This document shows positions 1 through 7,125 of a DNA stretch of 7,648 nucleotides, in pieces. Origin of the DNA: Burkholderiales bacterium (GTDB taxonomy: Bacteria; Pseudomonadota; Gammaproteobacteria; Burkholderiales; Burkholderiaceae); contig CAHJWV010000754.1 of NCBI GenBank assembly GCA_903643055.1, forward strand, positions 1 to 7,648. The letters run 5' to 3'. The notes beneath the pieces are model-generated. The model was not told the DNA's origin. It searched no databases and saw nothing but the letters and a program-made list of their open reading frames with translations. How positions within the stretch are numbered: the first letter of the stretch is position 1; each line of letters opens with the position of its first letter. A program made the position numbers and the translations under genes.

Positions 1-1068
1 GCCGAGATTGGTGGTGATCGAACAAAGCCGGGTCCTGTCGATCACATGGAACGCGCGTTGCCGCGCCAGCGTGGGCTCGTCCGACGAGGCTATCTTCAAG
101 GTGAAAGAGATGACCGCACCGCCACAACCCGATTGCTGCGCCATCGCCAGCGCATGCTGCGGGTGCGACATCAGACCCGGATAAAACACGCGCTCGACCT
201 GCGGCTGAGCTTCGAGCCACGAGGCCAACTCCAGCGCACGTGCCGATTGCGCCTGCATGCGGATCGACAAGGTCTCCAGCCCTTTCAACACCACCCAGGC
301 ATTGAAGGGCGACAGCGACATGCCGGCGCTGCGCATCACCGGCATCAACTTCTCGGCGATCAATGATTCACTGCCGCACAGCGCGCCGGCAATGACCCGG
401 CCTTGCCCATCGAGAAACTTGGTGCCCGAATGAACGATCACATCCGCGCCCCATTCGACGGGCCGCTGCAAAGCCGGAGAGCAAAAGCTGTTATCGACTG
501 CCAGCAACGCGCCGTGCCCGTGAGCGATGTCTGCAAGCGCGCGCAAGTCGCAGATCTCGGTCAGCGGGTTCGTCGGCGATTCGGCGAACAGCAAGCGTGT
601 CTGCGGCCGAACGGCCTCGCGCCAAGCTTGCACGTCGTGCTGGGCGACGAAGGTGGTCTCAACACCGAACTTCCCGAACTCCCGGCTGAGCAGCATCACG
701 GTGGAGCCGAACACGCTCTGCGAGCAAACGATGTGGTCGCCGGTCTTCAAGCAACCCAGGCCCAGCAGCAGGATCGCGCTCATGCCGCTGGAAGTGGCGA
801 TGCAGGCTTCGGTCCTTTCGAGCGCGGCCAGACGGCGTTCGAACATCGTCACCGTCGGGTTCGTGAAGCGCGAATAGATGAAGGCTTCTTCTTCGTTGGC
901 AAAGCGCGCTGCGGCGGTGGCCGCATCGGGCTGCACATAACTGCTGGTCAGGAACAGCGCCTCCGAGTTTTCGCCCCAAAGGCTCGGCGGCAAGCCTTCG
1001 CGCACCGCCAGGGTGTCCGGCCGCAGATCGGCCGGCAAGTCCACGCGAGGGATGCGCTTTGGAGTCAT
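1..1068 (-). CDS. metZ: O-succinylhomoserine sulfhydrylase, 5' part (runs off the window)
   Basis: This is a PLP-dependent enzyme of the Cys/Met metabolism family. The MetZ type makes homocysteine from an activated homoserine ester and sulfide in the cytoplasm. The reading frame is open from the ATG at 1068 to base 1, giving 356 residues; the family is usually near 400, so roughly 40 C-terminal residues lie outside. Visible motifs are YSRFTNPT (65-72), SSGMSA (93-98, cofactor phosphate region), ESPTNP (163-168), VDNSF (191-195, with Asp192 expected to pair with the pyridine nitrogen) and HSGTKFLDGQGR, whose Lys217 is the expected Schiff-base lysine. The fragment ends in SITTNLG, a conserved segment. 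The start overlaps the purF stop as ATGA, with only a weak GGAA 8 nt upstream, so translational coupling to purF is likely. HSGTKFLDGQGR and the early TLAVREG segment favour MetZ over MetB or MetC. Whether the substrate is the succinyl or acetyl ester cannot be told from sequence alone. Confidence 0.93.
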   Translation of the reverse strand, partial: MTPKRIPRVDLPADLRPDTLAVREGLPPSLWGENSEALFLTSSYVQPDAATAAARFANEEEAFIYSRFTNPTVTMFERRLAALERTEACIATSSGMSAILLLGLGCLKTGDHIVCSQSVFGSTVMLLSREFGKFGVETTFVAQHDVQAWREAVRPQTRLLFAESPTNPLTEICDLRALADIAHGHGALLAVDNSFCSPALQRPVEWGADVIVHSGTKFLDGQGRVIAGALCGSESLIAEKLMPVMRSAGMSLSPFNAWVVLKGLETLSIRMQAQSARALELASWLEAQPQVERVFYPGLMSHPQHALAMAQQSGCGGAVISFTLKIASSDEPTLARQRAFHVIDRTRLCSITTNLG

Positions 1069-2591
1069 GCGCCATATTCCGACGCGCTTTGCAAGGCCAA
1101 GCGGCTGCGGTCGTTGGTTTCTTCTTCGTCGCCTTGCGTGGCGCGCTGCGTGGCGATTGCATCGAAGTCGGCCAACGAGACATCGCCGGTCACGTAGTGG
1201 CCATCAAAGCAGGACGCCTCGAAGCCGGCCAACCCCGGGTTCAGCGCCCCGACCACTTTCTTCATTGCCGCAACATCTTGGTAGATCAGCGCATCAGCGC
1301 CAATGAACTGGCGGATCTCTTCGATGCTGCGGTTGTGGGCAATCAGCTCCTGGCTGGTCGGCATGTCGATGCCATAGACATTCGGATAACGCACTGGCGG
1401 TGCGGCAGAAGCCATGTAGACCTTGCGCGCGCCGGCATCGCGAGCCATCTGCACGATCTCTTTCGAGGTGGTGCCGCGCACGATGGAATCGTCGACCAGC
1501 AACACGTTGCGGCCCTTGAACTCGACGCCGATGGTGTTGAGCTTCTGGCGCACCGACTTCTTGCGCATGCCCTGCCCCGGCATGATGAAGGTGCGACCCA
1601 CATAGCGGTTTTTGACGAAGCCCTCGCGATAAGGCTTGCCGATCTTCTGCGCCAGCTGCATCGCCGAAGGCCGGCTCGATTCGGGAATCGGAATCACCAC
1701 ATCGATCTCGTTAGGCGGAATCGTGGAGATCAGGCGCTGCGCCAAGGTCTCACCCATGTTCAGCCGGGCTTGATAGACGGAGATGCCATCCATCACCGAA
1801 TCGGGCCGCGCGAGGTAGACGAACTCGAACATGCACGGGTTCAGCGTCGGGTTCTCGGCGCATTGCTTGGCATGGATCTCACCGTTCATGTCGATGAAGA
1901 TTGCCTCGCCTGGCGCCACATCGCGGATCACGCGGTGGCCGGTGCCTTCGATGGCCACCGACTCGCTGGCCACCATCACCTCGCGGCCATCGGGCGTCAC
2001 GCCTTCACCGAAACACAGCGGGCGGATGCCAAACGGGTCGCGGAACGCCAGCAAGCCATGGCCGGCAATCAACGCAACCACGGCATACGAGCCCTTCACG
2101 CGCTTGTGCACCGCCGCCACGGCCTTGAAGATCACTTCCGGCGACAGCGGCTGATCGCGCACCGCGAGTTCCAGCTCGTGCGCCAGCACATTGATCAGCA
2201 CCTCGGTGTCGCTGGCGGTGTTGATGTGGCGGCGATCGATCGCAAACAGCTCTTCTTTCAGCGTGTGCGCGTTGGTCAGGTTGCCGTTATGAACCAGCAC
2301 GATGCCGAACGGCGCATTCACGTAGAAAGGCTGGGCCTCTTCTTCGCTGTAGGCATTGCCCGCCGTGGGATAGCGGACCTGGCCGAGGCCCACGGGCCCG
2401 GGCAGCGCCCGCATGTTGCGGGTGCGGAACACATCGCGCACCATGCCGCGCGCCTTGTGCATGAAGCACTTGGTGTCGAGCATCGTCACGATGCCCGCCG
2501 CATCCTGCCCACGGTGCTGCAGCAGCAGCAACGCGTCATAGATAAGCTGATTCACGGGAGCTTTGGAGATCACACCGACGATGCCGCACAT
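1065..2591 (-). CDS. purF: Amidophosphoribosyltransferase (glutamine PRPP amidotransferase)
   Basis: PurF catalyses the first committed step of purine synthesis: PRPP plus glutamine gives phosphoribosylamine. The protein has 508 residues, close to the E. coli-type length. It begins MCGIVGV, so Cys2 becomes the N-terminal nucleophile of the Ntn glutaminase domain once Met is removed. There is no propeptide of the Bacillus type. HRGQD (26-30), HNGNLTN (101-107) and the RDPFGIRPL segment (184-192) belong to the glutaminase half. The phosphoribosyltransferase half has the mobile loop around GQGMRKKSVRQKLN (339-352) and the PRPP loop VLLVDDSIVRGTTS (363-376). The C-terminal CFDGHYVTGD segment (461-470) is typical of proteobacterial PurF. 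The start is fixed by Cys2 and by a GAGG 7 nt upstream. The gene lies 33 bases after cvpA and overlaps metZ by 4 bases. I see no purine-box (PurR) operator in the short upstream gap. Identification is near certain. Confidence 0.98.
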   Translation of the reverse strand: MCGIVGVISKAPVNQLIYDALLLLQHRGQDAAGIVTMLDTKCFMHKARGMVRDVFRTRNMRALPGPVGLGQVRYPTAGNAYSEEEAQPFYVNAPFGIVLVHNGNLTNAHTLKEELFAIDRRHINTASDTEVLINVLAHELELAVRDQPLSPEVIFKAVAAVHKRVKGSYAVVALIAGHGLLAFRDPFGIRPLCFGEGVTPDGREVMVASESVAIEGTGHRVIRDVAPGEAIFIDMNGEIHAKQCAENPTLNPCMFEFVYLARPDSVMDGISVYQARLNMGETLAQRLISTIPPNEIDVVIPIPESSRPSAMQLAQKIGKPYREGFVKNRYVGRTFIMPGQGMRKKSVRQKLNTIGVEFKGRNVLLVDDSIVRGTTSKEIVQMARDAGARKVYMASAAPPVRYPNVYGIDMPTSQELIAHNRSIEEIRQFIGADALIYQDVAAMKKVVGALNPGLAGFEASCFDGHYVTGDVSLADFDAIATQRATQGDEEETNDRSRLALQSASEYGA

Positions 2592-2598
2592 ATCGAAT

Positions 2599-2602
2599 CC
2601 TC
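2599..2602 (-). promoter_or_regulatory. Shine-Dalgarno of purF
   Basis: GAGG lies 7 nt before the purF ATG, inside the short cvpA-purF gap. It supports the MCGIVGV start, which the Cys2 mechanism also requires, and suggests purF has its own ribosome entry and does not depend only on coupling to cvpA. Confidence 0.65.
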
Positions 2603-2624
2603 GAGGTTCAGGTCGATCTGCAGG

Positions 2625-3122
2625 TCAAGCCGGCAGATGCTGGGAGAGTTGGGGCGGAAGCAGCGGCCGCAAGGCCGACAGGCCCGCTTGCAGCCAAGGG
2701 GCAGCTTGCGATGCCTGCCAGGGTTTGGATTTGATCAACGGCGTCATGCTGACCACGGTGGCAATCGCCAATGCCAGCATCAGGCCACGCACCAGCCCGA
2801 AAAAGCCGCCAAGCAGACGGTCGATGAAACTGAGTGGCGATGCATGGATCAACATGCGCAACAGCCGCGAGATCAGCGCCCAGGCCAGCAGCGCCGCAAT
2901 GAAGGTGACAACGAATGAGGCGGCATGGTTGACGGCCGACGCGGGCGCACCGACCGGGATGTGTGGCGACACCAGCGGGGTCAGCCACTGTGCGGCAAAG
3001 TACGCCACAACCCAACCGGCCAACGACATCAGCTCGAACACGAAGCCACGCACCAAGCCGATAACAACTGAAATCGCAAGCAAGCCCAGCAACACCGCGT
3101 CAACCCAGGCGATGTCCATCAT
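2625..3122 (-). CDS. cvpA: CvpA family inner-membrane protein
   Basis: This is a 165-residue CvpA/colicin V production family protein. In E. coli, cvpA lies directly upstream of purF and is needed for colicin V production; its basic molecular function is not firmly settled. Four hydrophobic segments are visible at about 7-24, 30-48, 66-86 and 103-125, consistent with a small polytopic inner-membrane protein. Family-like segments are GLVRGFVFE (22-30) and DRLLGGFFGLVRG (101-113). The C-terminal tail (about 130-165) is proline- and alanine-rich and probably not membrane-embedded. The ATG at 3122 shares one base with the SPOR gene stop (TGATG). A second ATG follows immediately at 3119, and a TTG one codon upstream (3125) is also in frame, so the true start is uncertain by one codon. 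No good Shine-Dalgarno is seen, which fits translational coupling to the upstream gene. Its place between the SPOR gene and purF matches the E. coli order. Confidence 0.93.
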   Translation of the reverse strand: MMDIAWVDAVLLGLLAISVVIGLVRGFVFELMSLAGWVVAYFAAQWLTPLVSPHIPVGAPASAVNHAASFVVTFIAALLAWALISRLLRMLIHASPLSFIDRLLGGFFGLVRGLMLALAIATVVSMTPLIKSKPWQASQAAPWLQAGLSALRPLLPPQLSQHLPA

Positions 3123-3922
3123 CAAAGCGTGAAGACGGCCGAGGTCAGCCCTGCCGACTTGATCTTGCTTGCGGCCTTGTCGGCCTCATCGCGCGAAGCG
3201 AATGGCCCGACACGTACGCGGATGCGGTTGCCCGCCGAGGTCTCGACAACTTGGGTATAGGTCTTCAAACCCAGCTTCTCCACCCGATGCCGCGCTTCAC
3301 GCGCCGCATTGGTGTCAGAGAACGCCCCGACCTGAACGATGAACCGAACATCGGCCTGGCCGTTCAGAAGCGCCTGAGCTCGGGTGCTGTCGGCCGGCTT
3401 GACGGCAGTGGCGGCAGGTTTTGCTGCCGGTGGTTCCTCGGCCGCAGGCGTGGGCTTTGGCGCTGCCGGTTTGGAATGAGGCTCAGGCGCTGGCGCATGG
3501 GCCGATGCGGTCGATTGCGGGACAGGTTCTGGAGCAGGCGCAGTGACCGCGGGCGCCGGCGCTTCCAGCGCAGGCGGCGCAGGTGAAGGCACGGCACGGC
3601 CGGCATCGCTGCTTGATTCGGTGATCACGCTCGGCGGCACGACGATCGCGGGCCGGCCCGATGCCAGCGGCCGCATGGGAACCACGGACGCCGATGAATC
3701 CCGACGGATGATTTCGATGGGGGTGTCGATTTGCAGCGGCCGCGGCTGCGTCTCGAACAGCAGCGAAAAACCGATCACGCCGGCCGTGACGAGAATGATC
3801 GAGCCGACCAGGCGCTGACGAGCGCGCACGCGGATTTGCTGGAGAGTATCGGGCGGCTCGGCCGCGGCGGGCGCCCTGGCTGCGTCCGTTGACTTGCGCT
3901 TCAAAAATGACAGCAAACCCAT
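3122..3922 (-). CDS. dedD: DedD-like SPOR-domain membrane protein
   Basis: This 266-residue protein has the layout of DedD-type division proteins. A short basic cytoplasmic N-terminus (1-38, with KRK and RVRARQR clusters) is followed by one transmembrane helix (about 39-56). A long periplasmic linker rich in Pro and Ala comes next (about 105-180), then a C-terminal SPOR domain (about 191-266). SPOR domains bind peptidoglycan strands lacking stem peptides at the septum. Supporting motifs are FIVQVGAF (194-201) and RVRVGPF (235-241), the paired strands of the SPOR fold. The MGLLSFLKRK start suits a type II membrane anchor; only a weak GGAA about 10 nt upstream supports it. The 102-base gap up to folC holds no convincing promoter, though one could be missed. 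The position folC-SPOR-cvpA-purF equals that of E. coli dedD, which is the basis for the symbol; sequence outside the SPOR domain is too variable to prove orthology. Confidence 0.87.
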   Translation of the reverse strand: MGLLSFLKRKSTDAARAPAAAEPPDTLQQIRVRARQRLVGSIILVTAGVIGFSLLFETQPRPLQIDTPIEIIRRDSSASVVPMRPLASGRPAIVVPPSVITESSSDAGRAVPSPAPPALEAPAPAVTAPAPEPVPQSTASAHAPAPEPHSKPAAPKPTPAAEEPPAAKPAATAVKPADSTRAQALLNGQADVRFIVQVGAFSDTNAAREARHRVEKLGLKTYTQVVETSAGNRIRVRVGPFASRDEADKAASKIKSAGLTSAVFTL

Positions 3923-4024
3923 GCGATGCCGGTTCCAGGTGGGCTTAAACAGGAGCGTTTGGGCGTGTCATCCACCCTTCACACCGTAACCCTTTGGGGC
4001 TCGAAGACCGAGCACTGCAGGGTG

Positions 4025-5344
4025 TCAGCCGATGTGTTTCGCGTTGAGGCGAGGCAGGCCGTTTTTCAACACGCCGCCTACGGTGTAAAACGATCCGAAG
4101 ACCACGATTCTATCAGCGGGGTCAGCCGCATCGACTGCTGCGCGCAAGGCGCTCGCAGGGTCTGCGTGGGTTTGCGTGCTGACCGGCCCAGGGCCGCGCA
4201 AGCCGAGTTGCTGATGCATCGCAAGCAGATCGCTGGCGCCGGCCGCCCGAGGAATCGGCAGATCGCAAAAATGCCAATGGTCCACCACCGGCGCCATGCG
4301 GGTGAAGATGGCCGGCAGGTCTTTGTCGGCCATCGCACCAAACACGACATGCGTGCGCGGAAAGAAGCCCATCTGGTCGAGGTTGGCGAACAAGGCCGAG
4401 ACGGCATGCGGGTTGTGGGCGACGTCCAGCACCAGCGTCGGCTGGCCGGGCACGATCTGAAAGCGCCCTGGTAGCTCGACCATCGCCAACCCGTTGCGCA
4501 CGGCTTGCGCGGTGATCGGCAAGTGCTCCTGCATGGCCTCGAATGCGGCCAGCACGCCGGAAGCATTGAGCAGCTGATTCGCACCGCGCAGTGCCGGATA
4601 GGCCAGGCCGTTGAAACGCTTGTGGCGCCCGGCCCAAGCCCATTGCTGCCACGCGCCTGAGGGGCCTTGTTGGCCGGCGTAGTTGAAGTCATGGCCGATG
4701 CGGCGCAGGTCAGCGCCGATGGCCTGTGCATGGTCCATCACGCTTTGCGGCAACACCGGGTCGCTGACGACCACCGGCTTGCCCGGGCGCATGATGGCCG
4801 CCTTTTCACGGCCGATCGACTCGCGATCCGGGCCGAGGTATTCGGTGTGGTCGATGTCGATGCTGGTGATGATGGCGCAGTCGGTGTCGATCACATTGAC
4901 TGTGTCAAGGCGGCCGCCAAGCCCGACTTCGAGGATCACCATGTCTAACGGCGCCTGCGACAGCAACCGCAGGATGGCCATCGTCGTGAATTCGAAATAG
5001 GTCAGCGCGAGATCGCCGCGGGCCTGTTCCACCGCTTCGAAGTGCGGAATCAGCGCCTCGGCCGACACCATGTCGCCATTGACGCGGCAGCGCTCTTCGA
5101 AATGAACGAAATGAGGCTTGATGTAGAGCCCGACGCGGTAGCCGGCCTGCAAGGCGATCGACTCCAGCATCGCGCAAGTCGACCCTTTGCCATTGGTGCC
5201 CGCCACCGTGAACACCGGAACATGGAAGGCGAGGCCCAGCCGGCTCTTGACCTGTTGGCTGCGCTCCAGCGTCATATCGATGGTCTTCGGATGCAGACGC
5301 TCGCAGTGCGCCAGCCATTCATCCAGCGTGGTCGGGTAGGTCAT
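4025..5344 (-). CDS. folC: Bifunctional folylpolyglutamate synthase / dihydrofolate synthase
   Basis: FolC, a Mur-ligase relative, adds glutamate to dihydropteroate and to folates using ATP in the cytoplasm. The 439-residue length fits the family. The P-loop is VAGTNGKGST (47-56). LEVGLGGRLD (138-147) carries Glu139, and the DIDHTEYLG segment carries His166; both positions are metal ligands in the family. GREKAAIMRPGKP holds Lys181, the expected carbamylated lysine. DVAHNPHA (307-314) is the C-terminal domain signature, and VVFGSFYTVG (414-423) closes the fold. The usual TSPH/SSPH motif reads IKPHF here (75-79), with Lys76 where Ser is expected. The ATG at 5344 is the only reasonable start; no in-frame start codon is seen between it and the terminator. 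Its leader (5345-5380) lacks a clear Shine-Dalgarno, and the accD terminator sits 35 nt upstream, so expression may depend on read-through or on an unrecognised promoter. Confidence 0.96.
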   Translation of the reverse strand: MTYPTTLDEWLAHCERLHPKTIDMTLERSQQVKSRLGLAFHVPVFTVAGTNGKGSTCAMLESIALQAGYRVGLYIKPHFVHFEERCRVNGDMVSAEALIPHFEAVEQARGDLALTYFEFTTMAILRLLSQAPLDMVILEVGLGGRLDTVNVIDTDCAIITSIDIDHTEYLGPDRESIGREKAAIMRPGKPVVVSDPVLPQSVMDHAQAIGADLRRIGHDFNYAGQQGPSGAWQQWAWAGRHKRFNGLAYPALRGANQLLNASGVLAAFEAMQEHLPITAQAVRNGLAMVELPGRFQIVPGQPTLVLDVAHNPHAVSALFANLDQMGFFPRTHVVFGAMADKDLPAIFTRMAPVVDHWHFCDLPIPRAAGASDLLAMHQQLGLRGPGPVSTQTHADPASALRAAVDAADPADRIVVFGSFYTVGGVLKNGLPRLNAKHIG

Positions 5345-5379
5345 GAACTTGAAACGAGACTTGAAAAAAGCTTCTTCTG

Positions 5380-5407
5380 AAAAAACAAGGGCGGCCCAGG
5401 CCGCCCT
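5380..5407 (-). terminator. Rho-independent terminator after accD
   Basis: Read on the minus strand, AGGGCGGCC and GGCCGCCCT form a perfect 9-base inverted repeat (5388-5407) around TG; in practice this is an 8-bp GC-rich stem with a CTGG tetraloop. It is followed directly by TGTTTTTT (5387-5380). No T-run follows on the plus strand, so the element is directional and serves the trpB-trpA-accD transcript. It starts about 21 nt after the accD stop and ends 35 nt before the folC start codon. Confidence 0.88.
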
Positions 5408-5428
5408 CTGCGATCGAAGCGCGGCGCG

Positions 5429-6301
5429 TCAGGCCACGGCATCAGCGCTTTGGCGCTGCAGCATTGCGAGCGATTTCGCAATCACGGCACGCAGCTCACG
5501 CCGGTCGCAAATCGCATCGATGGCCCCGGTTTGCACAAGGAACTCCGAGCGCTGAAAACCTTCCGGGAGCTTCTCGCGCACGGTATCGGCAATCACGCGC
5601 GGGCCGGCGAAGCCGATCAAGGCTTTTGGCTCGGCGATCACCATGTCGCCCACGAACGCAAAGCTGGCCGACACGCCGCCCATCGTCGGGTCGGTCAGCA
5701 CGCTGATGTAGGGCAGCTTGGCTTTGGCCAGCAGCGTCAGCGATGCATTGGTCTTGGCCATCTGCATCAGGCTCAGCAAGCCCTCTTGCATGCGCGCGCC
5801 GCCGGTTGCAGTGAAGCTGATGAACGGCACCTTTTGTTCGACGGCGGTTTCCACGCCACGAACGAAACGCTCACCGACCACCGAGCCCATCGAGCCCCCC
5901 ATGAAGTCGAATTCGAAGCACGCCGCGACCACCGGAATGGTGTGCACCGCGCCGCCCATCACGATCAGCGCGTCGGTCTCACCGGTGTTCTCCATCGCGT
6001 CTTTCAGACGCTCCGTGTACTTCTTGCTGTCTTTGAATTTCAGCGCGTCGACCGGCAGCACTTCCTGGCCGATCTCATAGCGGCCTTCGCCATCCAGGAA
6101 GGCATTCAGCCGCGCACGTGCGCCGATGCGGTGGTGATGCCCGCATTTCGGACAGACATTGATGTTTTGCTCGAGGTCATTCTTGTAGAGCACCGTCTCG
6201 CACGACGGGCATTTGATCCACAAACCTTCGGGGACGGTCCTGCGTTCGCTCGGATCCGTTTGCTGCATCTTGGGCGGCAACAGTTTTTCAAGCCAGCTCA
6301 T
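5429..6301 (-). CDS. accD: Acetyl-CoA carboxylase carboxyltransferase subunit beta
   Basis: AccD pairs with AccA to transfer the carboxyl group from carboxybiotin on AccB to acetyl-CoA, making malonyl-CoA for fatty acid synthesis. The 290-residue length is normal. The N-terminal zinc ribbon is complete: Cys31, Cys34, Cys50 and Cys53 in a C-x2-C-x15-C-x2-C pattern, followed by GHHHRIG. The crotonase-like carboxyltransferase core shows [11 protein letters not shown] (134-144), the oxyanion-hole segment [11 protein letters not shown] (164-174), [10 protein letters not shown] (204-213) and FAGPRVI (231-237). The start overlaps the trpA stop as ATGA and has a strong Shine-Dalgarno 7 nt upstream. 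A terminator follows the stop. The accA partner is not in the window. Its place after trpA means it probably shares a transcript with the tryptophan genes unless an internal promoter lies within trpA. Confidence 0.98.
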   Translation of the reverse strand: MSWLEKLLPPKMQQTDPSERRTVPEGLWIKCPSCETVLYKNDLEQNINVCPKCGHHHRIGARARLNAFLDGEGRYEIGQEVLPVDALKFKDSKKYTERLKDAMENTGETDALIVMGGAVHTIPVVAACFEFDFMGGSMGSVVGERFVRGVETAVEQKVPFISFTATGGARMQEGLLSLMQMAKTNASLTLLAKAKLPYISVLTDPTMGGVSASFAFVGDMVIAEPKALIGFAGPRVIADTVREKLPEGFQRSEFLVQTGAIDAICDRRELRAVIAKSLAMLQRQSADAVA

Positions 6302-7125
6302 GCGAGAACTCCTTTGGTTGAATCAAGTGCGGCACGAATTTCGGTGATGAATGCCGCGCCGGCAGACACGACATTGTCGCGCGTTTGGGTTTCCAGCAAT
6401 TGCACGATGCGAGATCCGATCACCACCGCATCGGAAACATCGGCCACCGCACGGGCAGTCACTGCATCTCGGATGCCAAAGCCGACACCTACCGGCACCG
6501 AGACCTGCGCCTTGATGCGCGGCACCATTTCAGCCACCGCCTGGGTGTCCAGGTGGCCCGCACCTGTCACGCCTTTCAGCGACACGTAGTAAACGTAGCC
6601 GCTGGCAATGCGCCCCACGTCCTTCATGCGCTGCGTTGTGGAGGTCGGCGCCAGCAGGAAGATCGGGTCCATCTGATGCGACTTCAATCGCGCGGCGAAG
6701 GCTTCACATTCTTCTGGCGGATAGTCGACGACCAGCACGCCGTCAACACCTGCTGCATTGGCATCCTTGACGAACGCGTCCGCGCCCAGGCGCTGCTCAT
6801 AGCGCTCGATCGGGTTCGCATAGCCCATCAACACGATGGGTGTCGTGTTGTTGGTTTGGCGAAAAGACTTCACATAGCCGAGCACCTGCATCATGCCGAT
6901 GCCTTTGATCAACGCACGCTCGGCCGCGCGCTGAATCACCGGGCCGTCTGCCATCGGATCTGAAAACGGCACACCGAGCTCGATGACATCGGCGCCTGCA
7001 GCAGCCATTGCCAACATCAACTCGACCGTGGCATCGGGGTAAGGATCGCCGGCCGTGATGTAAGGAATCAGCGCCTTGCGCCCCTGGACCTTCAGTGCGG
7101 CAAAGGTTGCATCGATGCGGCTCAT
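6298..7125 (-). CDS. trpA: Tryptophan synthase alpha subunit
   Basis: TrpA cleaves indole-3-glycerol phosphate to indole and glyceraldehyde 3-phosphate, and the indole is channelled to TrpB. The 275 residues form the expected TIM barrel, slightly longer than the roughly 268 of enterobacteria. The catalytic pair Glu49 and Asp60 is present within [14 protein letters not shown] (49-62), at the same numbering as the Salmonella enzyme. Other landmarks are PYITAGDP (21-28), LLAPTST (157-163), the VSLKGVTG loop (181-188), and the phosphate-binding segments GVGFGIRD (213-220) and VIGSRIV (235-241). The start overlaps the trpB stop as ATGA and is backed by AAGGGGG upstream. The stop overlaps the accD start the same way. 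No feature is missing or odd. Confidence 0.98.
   Translation of the reverse strand: MSRIDATFAALKVQGRKALIPYITAGDPYPDATVELMLAMAAAGADVIELGVPFSDPMADGPVIQRAAERALIKGIGMMQVLGYVKSFRQTNNTTPIVLMGYANPIERYEQRLGADAFVKDANAAGVDGVLVVDYPPEECEAFAARLKSHQMDPIFLLAPTSTTQRMKDVGRIASGYVYYVSLKGVTGAGHLDTQAVAEMVPRIKAQVSVPVGVGFGIRDAVTARAVADVSDAVVIGSRIVQLLETQTRDNVVSAGAAFITEIRAALDSTKGVLA
6309..6315 (-). promoter_or_regulatory. Shine-Dalgarno of accD
   Basis: AAAGGAG lies 7 nt before the accD ATG, inside the last codons of trpA. It is the best ribosome-binding site in the window and settles the accD start. It suggests accD is translated efficiently in its own right as well as by coupling across the ATGA overlap. Confidence 0.8.

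Noticed and set aside
659..1183. A 174-codon minus-strand open frame starting near 1183
   Set aside because: It is out of frame with metZ and purF and overlaps both. The metZ frame one step away accounts for the sequence.
403..1197. A 264-codon plus-strand open frame antisense to metZ
   Set aside because: The minus strand carries a continuous MetZ frame with the PLP lysine and other motifs; the plus-strand product is low-complexity and unrelated to anything I recognise.
1059..2918. A 619-codon plus-strand open frame lying antisense to purF and part of cvpA
   Set aside because: It is the mirror of real coding sequence in a high-GC genome. The translation is rich in His, Arg, Ala and Asp with no recognisable domain, while the opposite strand encodes an intact PurF with all its motifs.
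3380..3610. A repetitive Pro/Ala coding stretch in the SPOR gene, considered as a tandem DNA repeat
   Set aside because: It is irregular low-complexity coding for the periplasmic linker, which is normal for DedD-like proteins; there is no fixed repeat unit.
3999..4013. A small hairpin (GCTCG, 5-base loop, CGAGC) in the folC-dedD gap, considered as a terminator
   Set aside because: The stem is only 5 bp and no T-run follows on the minus strand, so it is not supported as a terminator.
3923..4024. The 102-base folC-dedD gap, considered for a promoter, small gene or riboswitch
   Set aside because: I found no convincing -35/-10 pair, no conserved RNA fold and no short frame with a Shine-Dalgarno. 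A weak promoter cannot be excluded by eye.
5450..6589. A 379-codon plus-strand open frame antisense to accD and trpA
   Set aside because: It spans two real genes on the other strand and has no recognisable motif or credible start context; it is a GC-driven shadow.
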